41,988 nt of DNA. It comes from Clostridium prolinivorans (lineage in GTDB: Bacteria > Bacillota > Clostridia > Clostridiales > Clostridiaceae). The stretch is from NCBI RefSeq assembly GCF_004011155.1, contig NZ_RJWG01000016.1, positions 1 to 41,988 on the forward strand. The letters are read 5' to 3'. The notes under the pieces are model-generated. The model was not told the DNA's origin and did not search any database. It saw only the letters and a list, made by a program, of their open reading frames with translations. Position numbers and translations under genes: made by a program. Shown here one piece after another: positions 17,585 to 26,585 of this stretch. Positions within the stretch are counted from its first letter, which is position 1. Every line of letters begins with the position of its first letter.

Positions 17585-17850
17585 CCGTGCTAGATGGGGA
17601 ACTAGCGGTGCCCTGTAACCTGCAATCCGCTACAGCAGGGTTGAATTCCTCGCCTAGGCTATAACGTGTGAAGTCTGGTCTATAAAAGTGGCGTTGAGAA
17701 TTGGGTCCCACGCAACGGAAACTCATGAACCCCGTCAGGTCCGGAAGGAAGCAGCGGTAAGTGATCATTTTCGTGTGCCGTGGATTAACCTGGTTTGAGT
17801 TAACTATATAGATAACGTTCATATGTTATCAGTCGAAGCGAGGTGCACGG
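17585..17850 (+). ncRNA. ffs: SRP RNA (large Firmicute type with Alu domain)
   Basis: The conserved S-domain is visible as GTCAGGTCCGGAAGGAAGCAGC with the GGAA tetraloop and asymmetric loop (about 17735-17760), the Ffh-binding site. The ends CCGTGC and GCACGG pair, giving about 266 nt, the size of Bacillus and Clostridium SRP RNAs with an Alu domain. It works with Ffh in co-translational targeting of membrane and secreted proteins. Its position before dnaX is conserved. Both ORFs across it are artefacts. Confidence 0.95.
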
Positions 17851-17867
17851 TTTACATAATAGAAATA

Positions 17868-17893
17868 AGAGGTGCTAATTAAGCATCTTTTTT
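17868..17893 (+). terminator. SRP RNA terminator
   Basis: AGGTGCT-AATTA-AGCATCT, with one G-T pair, is followed by TTTTTT. Confidence 0.82.
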
Positions 17894-18040
17894 TTATACA
17901 AATTTATAAATAATTAAAGTATATATAGTATACTACATATTATATTTCTTGTTAAAATTATAAATATTAATGTATAATTAAATATATGCTTAATTTAAAT
18001 AAAATATTTATATGCTAATTTATAAAAAGAAGGTGAAACT

Positions 18041-19672
18041 ATGGCATATACCGCTTTGTATAGAGAATGGAGACCTAAAACTTTTAATGATGTAGTTGGA
18101 CAAAAACATATAACTACAACACTTAAAAATCAAATAAAAAACAATAGAATAGCCCATGCATATCTTCTTTGTGGAACTAGAGGAACTGGTAAGACTTCAA
18201 CTGCTAAAATACTTGCAAAAGCGGTAAATTGTCTTAATATACAAGATGGAGAGCCATGTAATGAATGTGAATCTTGTAAAAAGATAAATGCAGGACTTTC
18301 TATTGATTTTATAGAGCTTGATGCAGCATCATATAGAGGAATAGATAAAATAAGAGATATAATAGATGAGGTTCAGTATCCTCCAAGGGAATCGAAATAT
18401 AAAGTTTATATAATAGATGAAGTTCATATGCTTACAAAAGAAGCTGTTAATGCTTTTTTAAAAACATTAGAAGAACCTCCAAGCAATGTAATATTTATTC
18501 TTGCAACAACAGATCCTCAAATGCTTCCTATAACTATACTCTCTAGATGTCAGAGATTTGATTTTACAAGAATAAAGTCTCAAGATATGTTTGAAAGACT
18601 TAGAAAAATAGTAAAAGAACATGGAGTTTTTGCTGATGATAGAAGTCTTAATTTAATTGCAAAAATGTCTGATGGTGCTATGAGAGATGCTTTAAGTATA
18701 TTAGATCAAGCAATATCTATGGGTAATGGAAAAGTTGAATATGATGAAGTTGTAAATATGCTTGGATTAGTTACAAATGAAAATTTATTTAAACTAATTG
18801 ATGCTATTATAGAAAGAAATGTAGAAAAATCCATGAAAATAGTTGATGAAATTGTTTTTTCAGGTAAGGATATTTATAACTTTATAAAAGATTTAATAAT
18901 GCATCTTAGAAATCTTATGATGGTTAAAATAAGCAAAAATCCAGAAGATATACTTGATATGTCTTATGAAAATATAGAAAATCTAAAATCTCAAGCTCAA
19001 AAAATAAGAATTGAAGAAATAATGAGGGATATAAGAATACTTCAAGAAGCACAAGAGCAGTCTAAGTGGAGCAAACAAAGTAGAATTTATTTAGAACTTG
19101 CAGTAATTAAACTTTGTAAAATTGAATACGATACATCAAATGAAGTTATACTATCAAGGCTTAATAGATTAGAAGAAAATTTAAAGAATGGTCAAATTTC
19201 TATAATAAACAATGAAAATATAAATGTTTCTAATAATTCTTTAAAAAAGCAGCCTTTAAAAACTGAACCAAAAACTAAAAATATAGAAAAAACAGAAATT
19301 AAACACTTAGAGGAATATAATACTAATTCTAAGCTAAACATAGATATAATAAAAAAAAGTTGGAGAGATATTCTTGAAATGCTAAAGGCTAGAAATTCAA
19401 AAGCAAATGCTGCACTTTTAGACACAGGAGAGCCTGTATCTTTTAAAAACGGAATTATTGAAGTAAGATTTGATGAGCTTCATGCTTTTAGCAAACAAAG
19501 ACTTGAAGGTGAAGAAAATAGAAAAATAGTTGAAGATGTATTTTCCCAGGCACTAAAAGAAAAAGTTAGAATAAAATATACTGTAGACAAAAAACAAAAT
19601 TCAATAAAATCTCCCGAAGAGATAATTAAAGAAACTTTCGGAGAAGATGTTGTAGAAATTATTGATGAATAG
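18041..19672 (+). CDS. dnaX: DNA polymerase III subunit gamma/tau
   Basis: The 543-residue clamp-loader ATPase has a Walker A motif GTRGTGKTS around Lys51 and zinc cysteines 64, 73, 76 and 79. The Walker B is YIIDEVHML, followed by the SRC box (LSRCQRF) with the arginine finger. A C-terminal tau region (about 370-543) follows a low-complexity Asn/Lys linker. It loads the beta clamp and organises the replisome. AGAAGGTG stands 6 bases before the ATG. It begins the dnaX-ybaB-recR order typical of Firmicutes. No internal frameshift site for a short gamma form was identified. Confidence 0.97.
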   Translation: MAYTALYREWRPKTFNDVVGQKHITTTLKNQIKNNRIAHAYLLCGTRGTGKTSTAKILAKAVNCLNIQDGEPCNECESCKKINAGLSIDFIELDAASYRGIDKIRDIIDEVQYPPRESKYKVYIIDEVHMLTKEAVNAFLKTLEEPPSNVIFILATTDPQMLPITILSRCQRFDFTRIKSQDMFERLRKIVKEHGVFADDRSLNLIAKMSDGAMRDALSILDQAISMGNGKVEYDEVVNMLGLVTNENLFKLIDAIIERNVEKSMKIVDEIVFSGKDIYNFIKDLIMHLRNLMMVKISKNPEDILDMSYENIENLKSQAQKIRIEEIMRDIRILQEAQEQSKWSKQSRIYLELAVIKLCKIEYDTSNEVILSRLNRLEENLKNGQISIINNENINVSNNSLKKQPLKTEPKTKNIEKTEIKHLEEYNTNSKLNIDIIKKSWRDILEMLKARNSKANAALLDTGEPVSFKNGIIEVRFDELHAFSKQRLEGEENRKIVEDVFSQALKEKVRIKYTVDKKQNSIKSPEEIIKETFGEDVVEIIDE

Positions 19673-19748
19673 GTATATAATTTTGTAGTACATTATTATC
19701 TATATAAAGTAAATTAGAATAATAATATATTTTGAGGAGGTATTTTTT

Positions 19749-20093
19749 ATGGCTAAAGGTGGTTTCCCAGGTTTCGGCGGAGGAGCTAATATGAATAATC
19801 TTATGAAAACAGCACAAAAATTTCAAGAACAAATGCAGGAGATGCAAAAGGAACTTGAAAATAAAAAATATGAAGAAAAAGCAGGAGGCGGTGCTGTAAC
19901 AGTAGTTGTCAGCGGTAAAAGACAAATTTTAGAAATTAAAATAGATAAAGATGTAGTTGATCCAGATGATGTTGAAATGCTTCAAGATCTTATTTTAACT
20001 GCTTGCAATGCTGCTTTAAGAAAAGCTGAAGAAGATACAGCAAACCAAATGGGTAAATTGACAGGTGGATTAAATATACCAGGAATGTTTTAG
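19749..20093 (+). CDS. YbaB/EbfC family nucleoid-associated protein
   Basis: The 114-residue protein begins with a Gly/Phe-rich segment ([21 protein letters not shown]). The core contains the family stretch [21 protein letters not shown] and a helical C terminus. YbaB proteins are small dimeric DNA-binding proteins that coat the nucleoid. GAGGAGG precedes the ATG by 8 bases. It lies between dnaX and recR as in most bacteria. Confidence 0.95.
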   Translation: MAKGGFPGFGGGANMNNLMKTAQKFQEQMQEMQKELENKKYEEKAGGGAVTVVVSGKRQILEIKIDKDVVDPDDVEMLQDLILTACNAALRKAEEDTANQMGKLTGGLNIPGMF

Positions 20094-20112
20094 AAATAAA
20101 AACATTATTAAT

Positions 20113-20152
20113 AAGAATGAAAAATTAAGATAAATTCTTAGTTTTTCATTCT
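20113..20152 (+). terminator. Hairpin between ybaB and recR
   Basis: AGAATGAAAAATTAAGA pairs with TTCTTAGTTTTTCATTCT across a 4-base loop and is followed by a T-rich TCTTTAT. It may attenuate read-through into recR. Confidence 0.65.
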
Positions 20153-20194
20153 TTCTTTATAATTTATAGGCCCATTATAGAATGGAGGAATAAC

Positions 20195-20791
20195 ATGGAT
20201 TTTTATCCAATTGCTATAGAAAAACTTATAGAAGAATTTGCAAAGTTACCTGGGATTGGCTATAAAACAGCACAAAGATTAACTCTTTATATTTTAAATC
20301 TTCCAAGAGAAGAAGTAAAAGAATTTGCAGAGGCATTAGTAAAAGCTCGTGGAACTATAAAATACTGTTCTATATGTGGAAACTTTACAGATACTGATCC
20401 ATGCAGTATATGCAGTAACCCAAGCAGAGATAAAAGTACCATATGTGTAGTAGAACAGCCTAAAGATATTATGTCTATGGAAAAGGTAAAAGAGTATAAT
20501 GGCATTTATCATGTTCTTCATGGAACTATTTCTCCAATGTCAGGGAGAGGTCCAGAGCAGATAAAACTTAGAGAACTTATAAGAAGAATTAATGGAGAAG
20601 TAAAAGAAGTTATTGTAGCTACAAATCCAAACATAGAGGGAGAAGCCACAGCTATGTATATATCAAAAATATTAAAACCTTTAGACGTAAAGGTTACAAG
20701 AATAGCTCACGGAATTCCAGTAGGTGGAGATTTAGATTATGCTGATGAAGTTACACTTTCAAAGGCACTTGAAGGAAGAAGAGAGATATAG
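20195..20791 (+). CDS. recR: Recombination mediator protein RecR
   Basis: The 198-residue protein has an N-terminal HhH ([17 protein letters not shown]), a zinc finger with Cys58, 61, 70 and 73, a Toprim domain ([13 protein letters not shown]), and the C-terminal [12 protein letters not shown] segment. It acts with RecO/RecF in loading RecA at ssDNA gaps. AATGGAGGA precedes the ATG. In Bacillus and clostridia, bofA or related genes often follow; here a repeat-rich noncoding zone follows. Confidence 0.97.
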   Translation: MDFYPIAIEKLIEEFAKLPGIGYKTAQRLTLYILNLPREEVKEFAEALVKARGTIKYCSICGNFTDTDPCSICSNPSRDKSTICVVEQPKDIMSMEKVKEYNGIYHVLHGTISPMSGRGPEQIKLRELIRRINGEVKEVIVATNPNIEGEATAMYISKILKPLDVKVTRIAHGIPVGGDLDYADEVTLSKALEGRREI

Positions 20792-20814
20792 GTGTAAAAT
20801 TTTGTTGTCTACAT

Positions 20815-21224
20815 CAAATAAACTCCTTTCATTTTTCAAATGTATGAAACGGAGTAAATAAAGTTGTATCAGAAAACATGGTTTATTAGGGCAAAAGAAT
20901 GTCCTGTAGGCCATGTTTTTTATGTATTAGTTTTAAGGGATAAGGAATAAGGAGCAAGGCCGAAATTAAGATAAATCAATGGATTGGAAGATTGAATGGA
21001 AAAGAAAATGGAATGAAAAATGGGTAAAATCTCTCCTTAACCCTTCCCCCTTAACCCTCAATCCTAAAAGCACTTTATTTTCATTTTTTGCCCTAAAAAT
21101 TGAGGAATGAAAGGACTTTAGGAAGTAAGGAATAAGGAAAAAGGAATTAAATGGGAAATTGGAAGAGAATAACAAGCCAGTATTTTCAAGGGTTTGAGGG
21201 GGATTTGTGAAAGGAGTTTATTTG
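20815..21224. repeat. 410-bp palindromic element bounded by 17-bp inverted repeat
   Basis: CAAATAAACTCCTTTCA at 20815-20831 is the exact reverse complement of 21208-21224. A second, nested pair, TTAGGGCAAAAGAATG (20886-20901) and CATTTTTTGCCCTAA (about 21082-21096), lies inside. Polypurine tracts resembling GGATAAGGAATAAGGA occur at 20938 and 21121, with the opposite-strand equivalent at 21031-21065. No credible gene is present. It looks like a non-autonomous mobile or structured repeat. Confidence 0.65.
20874..20921 (+). terminator. Probable terminator of the dnaX-recR operon
   Basis: AAAACATGG pairs with CCATGTTTT and is followed by TT. The inner pairing AGGGCA/TGTCCT extends the stem. Confidence 0.65.
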
Positions 21225-21450
21225 AAAAAGGAAAGAAGTTTGTTTGGGTTACATATAGTTAGGATTAAGGAAAAAGGGGTAAGGAAAATAGGAAATATTT
21301 TAGGCTTAAAATAGGGCTTAATTAGTTGTTGCAAAAATAAAATAAAGTAGTATTATCTAAAGGGATAAGGAATCAGGGAAAGTATTGAGAATATTGGCTT
21401 TCATGTATTTTTAGGTTTTAAGGGAAAAGGGAAATAAAGGAATTTTATGA

Positions 21451-21586
21451 AAGGACATTATTTACTTTTACTATACAACATAGGACTTTTTTTCTGTTTC
21501 TAAAAATGATATGTTTAAAATTATCAGAAACAGAAAAGTTGTTTCATAAGCGGTAAAGTTCTATCAAAATGAAAATAAAGTCCTTA
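21451..21586. repeat. Imperfect palindromic repeat, copy A
   Basis: The ends AAGGACATTATTT and AAATAAAGTCCTT are near-perfect inverted repeats. The inner arms TTTTCTGTTTCT and AGAAACAGAAAA also pair, so the whole 136 bp could fold into one long hairpin. Related to copies at 21676 and 21908. Confidence 0.75.
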
Positions 21587-21596
21587 TATTAAGGTT

Positions 21597-21661
21597 TTAT
21601 CCACATTTCTTGATACAAGAATGGGGATAAAGTATAAAAAATATTAGGAAGATGTGGATAA
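21597..21661. other. Two perfect DnaA boxes in inverted orientation
   Basis: TTATCCACA at 21597-21605 and TGTGGATAA at 21653-21661 match the DnaA box consensus exactly. They are embedded in a 12-bp inverted repeat, TTTTATCCACAT / ATGTGGATAAAA, with a smaller hairpin TTCTTGATACAAGAA between them. Confidence 0.6.
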
Positions 21662-21675
21662 AAGGGTAAAGGGAT

Positions 21676-21807
21676 AAGGACATTATTTACTTTTTATAAG
21701 AACTTGACGTATTTTTTCTGTTTCAGAAATGATGAAGAAGAAATTTTAGAAAAAGAAAAGGTATTTTTACGGATGTTAAAGTTCTTTTATAATAAAAATA
21801 AAGTTGT
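21676..21807. repeat. Imperfect palindromic repeat, copy B
   Basis: It starts AAGGACATTATTTACTTTT like copy A and contains TTTTTTCTGTTTC. It ends TTCTTTTATAATAAAAATAAAG followed by TTGTGGTATCAG, a tail shared with other copies in this region. It is more diverged in the middle. Confidence 0.7.
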
Positions 21808-21907
21808 GGTATCAGAAGGTAAAAGGGGCAAGGGGAAATATTGAAAATACGGGGTTTGGTAAGATTTTAAGGTATAAGAATATTGGAAATTGTAGGGAGT
21901 TCATGCA

Positions 21908-22039
21908 ATGACTTTATTTGCATTTACTATAGAACATGCTCTGCTTTTTCTGTTTCTAAAAATAATATAATGATAATTCTAAAAAAAGAAAAACAAAATT
22001 ATAACTGATAAAGTTCTATCAAAATAAAAATAAAGTTGT
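21908..22039. repeat. Imperfect palindromic repeat, copy C
   Basis: ATGACTTTATTTGCATTT...TATAGAAC at the left pairs with GTTCTATC...AAATAAAGT at the right. TTTTTCTGTTTCTAAAAAT matches copy A. The tail AATAAAGTTGTATTA resembles the ends of the other copies. Confidence 0.72.
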
Positions 22040-22208
22040 ATTATTTATGTTAAAGCATAATTGGTTATTTTGAGTTTATTTATTGGAGTTCGGGAATTTT
22101 GAATATGGGTTATAAAAATGTAGATGTTTTTATAGATGATATGGTGTAAAATAAAGGTATATGGTACAAATTGGTAAAATAGGACGAAACATTAAAGGGG
22201 GACTTTTT

Positions 22209-22688
22209 ATGAACTTAAAAATAAGAGAAGGAATTGCAAATGATTATATTGATATTAAGAATTTGGTTATAGAGGTACATAACTTACATGTAAAAAATAG
22301 ACCAGATGTTTATTTAGATGTTGATAATCCTTTCGAAAAAGAAAGGTTTGAAGAATTATTAAACAGTAGTGACACAAAGTTATTTGTAGTTGAAGATACC
22401 GATAGTAAAGAGTTAGTAGTATATAGTATAGTACAAATTATGACTCCAAGAAAAATTCAAATTCTTATCCCGTCAAAATTTGCCTATATAGATGACTTTT
22501 GTGTTAAATCTATTTACCAAAAGAAAGGCATTGGAAGATTGTTGTTTAATCATGTTGTAGATTATGCAAAAACAGAAGGGGCTTCATCTATTCAGTTGAC
22601 TGTATGGGAATTTAATGAAAATGCCATTAAATTTTATGAATCATTGGGAATGTCAACGAGAAATAGAAGAATGGAACTAAATCTATAA
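22209..22688 (+). CDS. GNAT family N-acetyltransferase
   Basis: The 159-residue GNAT fold has the acetyl-CoA pyrophosphate loop QKKGIGRLLF after the beta-4 strand AYIDDFCVKSIYQ. The late motif NENAIKFYESLGM is typical of the family. It transfers acetyl from acetyl-CoA to an unknown amine. An in-frame ATG at 22161 exists, but AAAGGGGGA at 22195-22203 fits the ATG at 22209. It is the first gene of the accessory region and is monocistronic by spacing (81 bases to the next). Confidence 0.88.
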   Translation: MNLKIREGIANDYIDIKNLVIEVHNLHVKNRPDVYLDVDNPFEKERFEELLNSSDTKLFVVEDTDSKELVVYSIVQIMTPRKIQILIPSKFAYIDDFCVKSIYQKKGIGRLLFNHVVDYAKTEGASSIQLTVWEFNENAIKFYESLGMSTRNRRMELNL

Positions 22689-22769
22689 TTTTGCTTCACA
22701 TTTTTTATATTTTGTGTCACAAAAGTAGAATAAGGTGAATTAAAATAAGTATTTTAGGGGGGCGATATC

Positions 22770-23582
22770 ATGGTTTATGATACAAAGAAAATTATAGATA
22801 CATTAATAAGTAATATTTCAGAATTGAGTGAAGTTCAATCAATCGGAATAAGTGGTAGTAAGACTTATCTTCCAAGGGCAGGAGAAGGGGATATTGATAT
22901 TTTTATATATTGCGATATGATACCTAATCTTGAAAAAAGACAAGCCATAATAAATCAGTTGGGTAACCAGATACAGGAAAGTAAAATAAATATCTTTGAA
23001 GGGGGACATTGGGGAATAGGAGATTTCGTGCTTGTAAACGGTATTGAAACTTGGTTAATGTATTTTACAGTAAACGAAACCTTAACTGATGTAGAATCTA
23101 TACTCAATGGCGAATATCCAGATAAATTGGATAATTACTACTATCCAATAGGGCGATGTGCCATGTTGAAAAATATCAATGTTTTATGCGATAAAAGCAA
23201 TTTTTTAGATGACTTAAAAAAAAGATTATCCAATTACCCAGATAAATTAAGAAAGATACTTATACAATATCATTTGGATGAACTTGAAGATACCGAAGAT
23301 TTACAACGTGCTGTAGCCAGAAAAGATGTACTGTTTTATCATTTTGCAATGGATATAGCAATTGACCATTTCCTTCAAGCGTTATTTGCTATTAATAGAA
23401 CCTATTTTCCAAGCCGAAAAAGAACACTTGATTTTATTGAAATCTTCAATATTAAACCCGAAAGATGTAATGAAAAATTATTAGAAGTTATTAAGTTAGG
23501 TAGTTTTTCAGAAGGAATTAATCAATCTTTTACAATATGGAGCAACATGGTTAATGAACTAAAGAAATTGAGTAATATTTAG
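22770..23582 (+). CDS. Nucleotidyltransferase-fold protein, substrate unknown
   Basis: The 270-residue protein has the pol-beta-type nucleotidyltransferase signature GISGSKTYLP followed by GDIDIFIY (the GS...DxD catalytic pattern). A helical C-terminal part with YHFAMDIAIDHFLQALFAIN resembles DUF4037-type and aminoglycoside-type nucleotidyltransferases. It could modify a small molecule, and drug resistance is possible, but no substrate can be assigned. The start ATG follows GGGGGGCG. Confidence 0.7.
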   Translation: MVYDTKKIIDTLISNISELSEVQSIGISGSKTYLPRAGEGDIDIFIYCDMIPNLEKRQAIINQLGNQIQESKINIFEGGHWGIGDFVLVNGIETWLMYFTVNETLTDVESILNGEYPDKLDNYYYPIGRCAMLKNINVLCDKSNFLDDLKKRLSNYPDKLRKILIQYHLDELEDTEDLQRAVARKDVLFYHFAMDIAIDHFLQALFAINRTYFPSRKRTLDFIEIFNIKPERCNEKLLEVIKLGSFSEGINQSFTIWSNMVNELKKLSNI

Positions 23583-23717
23583 TGTGATTAATTCGCCATC
23601 TTCATATTTTGTGTCTAAACTGTATTATTATACGAAATAAAATCTTCATAAAAAATACTGCTAATAATGATATACATATATATGAGTACGATGATTAAAC
23701 CTTCGAGGTGAGTATAG

Positions 23718-24305
23718 ATGAAAATACTGAACTTAATTTGTAAAAGGACAAATTGTTATCTCCTTGAATCCAGTTGCGGTTGGATAATGATAGATACTGA
23801 TTTTCCTGGTACTCTTTATCGGCTTATGAACTTATTGAATCAGCATAATATCAAAATAAGTGATATCAAATATTTAATTGTAACACATTTCCATCCGGAC
23901 CATGCTGGGATTGCTCAAGACTTAAAGAATTTAGGAATAAGATTAATTTTACATGAATGTCAGGTTGCTTTTGTAGACAATTTAAACAACTTTTACAAAA
24001 AGAATAATCAATTTAATTTTACAGATATTCTACCTGAGGGTAATATCGTAATTTCCAGCAAAGAAAGTAGAGACTTCCTCAAAAGTATGGGAATAGAAGG
24101 GGAAATAATCCAAACGCCTGGTCATACAGATGATAGCATAAGCCTCATTATTGATGGATGTTGTGCATTCACAGGCGACCTTCCGGAATTCAGTCTTATG
24201 GAAGCCTATAACGACCAAACAATCAAAAACAGTTGGAAATTAATAAAGGATTATAAAATAACAAAAATATTTCCAGGTCATGGAAACCCGTACACAATAA
24301 TTTAG
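23718..24305 (+). CDS. Metallo-beta-lactamase fold hydrolase
   Basis: The 195-residue protein has the HxHxDH zinc motif THFHPDHAGIA. The other zinc ligands lie in TPGHTDDSISL, FTGDLPE and FPGHGNPY. This makes it a glyoxalase II-like or general MBL hydrolase of unknown substrate. GAGGTGAG lies upstream of the ATG. The stop lies 53 bases before the chosen LysE start, so the two may be co-transcribed. Confidence 0.88.
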   Translation: MKILNLICKRTNCYLLESSCGWIMIDTDFPGTLYRLMNLLNQHNIKISDIKYLIVTHFHPDHAGIAQDLKNLGIRLILHECQVAFVDNLNNFYKKNNQFNFTDILPEGNIVISSKESRDFLKSMGIEGEIIQTPGHTDDSISLIIDGCCAFTGDLPEFSLMEAYNDQTIKNSWKLIKDYKITKIFPGHGNPYTII

Positions 24306-24358
24306 TGTACACCGATGTTGATAGTAAGATATTTTGGCTAAAAGAGAGGTTAATTAAA

Positions 24359-25006
24359 GTGGTTTTGTGGGGAATCTTCATCAGCGCTTTTTTAATAGGC
24401 TTTTCAGGAGCAATGATGCCTGGGCCTATGTTGGGGGTTACAATTGACGGCAATCTTAAAAAGGGGTGGACAGCAGGCCCTTTGACAGTATTAGGGCATG
24501 GAATACTGGAACTTATATTAATTATCATTATGACATTCGGACTTAAAGATTTCTTTTCTAATCCGACAGTTGCAGGACTTATCGGATTATTTGGCGGTGC
24601 TTTTCTTGCATGGATGGGGTATGGAATGATAAAGTCCAGTATAAATAAGTCGGTTTCTCTGGAGAACCAAAAAGCAGGGAATAGTGCAGGAATAAGAAAT
24701 CTTATATTGGCGGGAGCGCTTGTAAGCACTACTAATCCTTACTTCATTCTCTGGTGGGCGTCAACGGGGATGGAATCAATTCGCCAGTCTTATACTTCAG
24801 GGTTAATTGGTGTTTTGTTCTTTTTTATAGGACATATTTTATCGGACTTTGTATGGTATTCAGCAATTTCCATAGCATTTTCCAGAGGCAAGAAACTGAT
24901 AAGTGGTACTGTATATCGCTGGATTATTTTATTGTTAGGCATATTTATTGTAGCATTTTCAATCTATTTTATAGGCAGCGGATGGAAGATGCTTCGGATG
25001 TCGTGA
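24359..25006 (+). CDS. LysE family transporter
   Basis: The 215-residue membrane protein has about six hydrophobic segments. It carries the LysE signature FSGAMMPGPMLGVTI at the first helix and NPYFILWWASTG later. The family exports amino acids or related small molecules; the substrate is not predictable. A longer frame opens at a GTG at 24305 that overlaps the previous stop. The GTG at 24359, after AGAGAGG, gives the usual family length. Confidence 0.85.
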   Translation: MVLWGIFISAFLIGFSGAMMPGPMLGVTIDGNLKKGWTAGPLTVLGHGILELILIIIMTFGLKDFFSNPTVAGLIGLFGGAFLAWMGYGMIKSSINKSVSLENQKAGNSAGIRNLILAGALVSTTNPYFILWWASTGMESIRQSYTSGLIGVLFFFIGHILSDFVWYSAISIAFSRGKKLISGTVYRWIILLLGIFIVAFSIYFIGSGWKMLRMS

Positions 25007-25085
25007 TATAATTTTAATATGGATAAGATGAAAAAAAGTTATTACCTCGTAATAGATTTAAAATTTAAACTGGAGGTCAAACTCT

Positions 25086-25925
25086 ATGAAATCAATGCTT
25101 TTTGAAATTAACAAGAAAAAATGGTTGACACTATTTTTAGTAGCATTATCAGCAACAATATTTAGATTGATACTGCAGGCTTTTATCCCTTCAAGCGGTA
25201 GTAATCCTTTTCCTCCGAGTGTAATCGTCAAAGCAGGATTATTAATCCCCTCATTTACGATTTATGCACTAATAACCTATTTTTTATTAGCGGTAGTATT
25301 CGTTATAATACAGGGTCGTCTACCAGGAACAAAGATTAAAAAAGGTTTAATGTTCGGTTTTTTATTCTGCATGATGTGGTGTATATACTTATTTGAGCCT
25401 TTACCTCACGTTTCAAGCACATCACTGACCGAACTTTTTGCTTATCCAATAGTGGACGGAATATCACTTGTATTTTTAGGATTGCTGTTAGGAAAATTCG
25501 TTGCTGTAGATTCTCAATTGTCAGGGAAAGTATACATTAATCTTAACATTGTACCGTTAATGGCAATACCTGTATGTTTCCTGGTACTGAGAGTATTTTG
25601 TTATAGTATAGTTCATATTTATTCCTCTTTTACTGCCAATCCGTTAGGAACAATGATATGGGCAGTTGCATCAGGTATCTGGATAGGGGTTTTGTATTTA
25701 TTTCTCGGACAAGGCATTAAGATAGAATCTCCGATGGTGAAATCACTATTTTTTGGCATTGTAATCTTTGGAATTAACCTTTTTCTTTTCAATTTTTTCA
25801 TTACTTTGGTGTTTGAATCAGATATTGCTGATATAATCATAAGAACTATGGCAGACATCATATCTGTAACGATAGGAGTCTATATTTATGAAAAAGTTCG
25901 TTTCCTCATAAGTGTTAGGAATTGA
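25086..25925 (+). CDS. Hypothetical multi-pass membrane protein
   Basis: The 279-residue protein has seven or eight hydrophobic segments (roughly 13-33, 45-75, 86-104, 116-138, 150-172, 186-208, 218-240, 248-270). The first helix is preceded by basic residues. No catalytic or transport motif was recognised. CTGGAGG lies 9 bases before the ATG. It sits between a LysE gene and the arsR promoter; a link to metalloid resistance is only positional. Confidence 0.7.
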   Translation: MKSMLFEINKKKWLTLFLVALSATIFRLILQAFIPSSGSNPFPPSVIVKAGLLIPSFTIYALITYFLLAVVFVIIQGRLPGTKIKKGLMFGFLFCMMWCIYLFEPLPHVSSTSLTELFAYPIVDGISLVFLGLLLGKFVAVDSQLSGKVYINLNIVPLMAIPVCFLVLRVFCYSIVHIYSSFTANPLGTMIWAVASGIWIGVLYLFLGQGIKIESPMVKSLFFGIVIFGINLFLFNFFITLVFESDIADIIIRTMADIISVTIGVYIYEKVRFLISVRN

Positions 25926-25952
25926 GTTGCGAATAAGGGAATAACATTTTTA

Positions 25953-26005
25953 TTGACAAAAGTGCAAATTTACACTATTATATGAGTATAAGTGAATATA
26001 ATCAT
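25953..26005 (+). promoter_or_regulatory. arsR promoter with ArsR-type operator
   Basis: TTGACA at 25953-25958 and TATTAT at 25976-25981 have a 17-base spacer. The 30 bases starting at the -10 box (25976-26005) are identical at 28 positions to the acr3 promoter region at 26512-26541. They form an imperfect dyad, TATGA...TATA...TATA...TCAT, covering the transcription start. Confidence 0.85.
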
Positions 26006-26020
26006 TTGGAAGGTGATAAG

Positions 26021-26431
26021 TTGGATTTGATAGAAATATTTAAAGCATTGGGAGATGAAAACAGGATTAGAATACTCAATTTGTTAATAAGACAGGAACT
26101 CTGTGTGTGCGAAATAGAAACAGTGCTGGATATGACGCAGTCCAATGCTTCAAGGCATTTAAACAAATTAAAAAGTGTGGGTGTTATAACCAGTGAAAAG
26201 AAATCACAATGGGTCTATTATAGAGTAGATAACAAGTTTATTGAAGAAAATAACCTGCTGTATGAATTTATTAAAAACAAAATGGATGAAAATACGCAAT
26301 TGCTAAAAGATATAGAAAGACTTAAAAAATATAAAAACAGTAACTTTACTTGTGAGCAACTGCGGGAAGATAAAAGTCAGGTTTTAAAGTATCTTCAAGG
26401 GCAGTGTGAGAAGATGAAAAATGAAAATTAA
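26021..26431 (+). CDS. arsR: ArsR family arsenic-responsive repressor (first copy)
   Basis: The 136-residue winged HTH has the metal site ELCVCE (Cys28, Cys30) and the recognition helix TQSNASRHLNKLK. ArsR binds promoter DNA and releases it with As(III) or Sb(III). Start: an ATG at 25982 opens the frame but lies inside the -10 box, so it cannot be in the transcript. The TTG at 26021 has GGAAGGTG 5 bases upstream. The near-identical operators before this gene and acr3 suggest it controls both. The C-terminal extension has one more Cys pair (SNFTCEQL, GQCEKM). Confidence 0.9.
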   Translation: MDLIEIFKALGDENRIRILNLLIRQELCVCEIETVLDMTQSNASRHLNKLKSVGVITSEKKSQWVYYRVDNKFIEENNLLYEFIKNKMDENTQLLKDIERLKKYKNSNFTCEQLREDKSQVLKYLQGQCEKMKNEN

Positions 26432-26488
26432 AAGGATATTTTTTAGAGAATACAAAATATTATTTTGCTTAATGTCACTCTCAAAATA

Positions 26489-26541
26489 TTGACAGAATGT
26501 CGTTGTTAGAATATTATATGAATATAATTGAATATAATCAT
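26489..26541 (+). promoter_or_regulatory. acr3 promoter with ArsR-type operator
   Basis: TTGACA (26489-26494), a 17-base spacer and TATTAT (26512-26517) precede the second copy of the 30-base operator (26512-26541). A near-perfect dyad, TATGA-A-TATA / TATA-A-TCATA, is visible. Confidence 0.87.
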
Positions 26542-26585
26542 ACAATTAAAACAAATTAATATTAAATAAATTGGAGGCGTATAAC

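Noticed and set aside
17448..17822. Minus-strand ORF of 124 residues and plus ORF at 17473
   Set aside because: They cover tRNA-Ser(GGA) and the SRP RNA. Such reading frames over stable RNAs are common misannotations.
20966..21175. 69-residue minus-strand ORF after recR
   Set aside because: Low-complexity Phe/Ser/Leu-rich sequence arising from polypurine repeats, with no RBS or family resemblance.
24223..24729. 168-residue minus-strand ORF
   Set aside because: Antisense to the metallo-hydrolase end and the LysE gene, which have clear family motifs.
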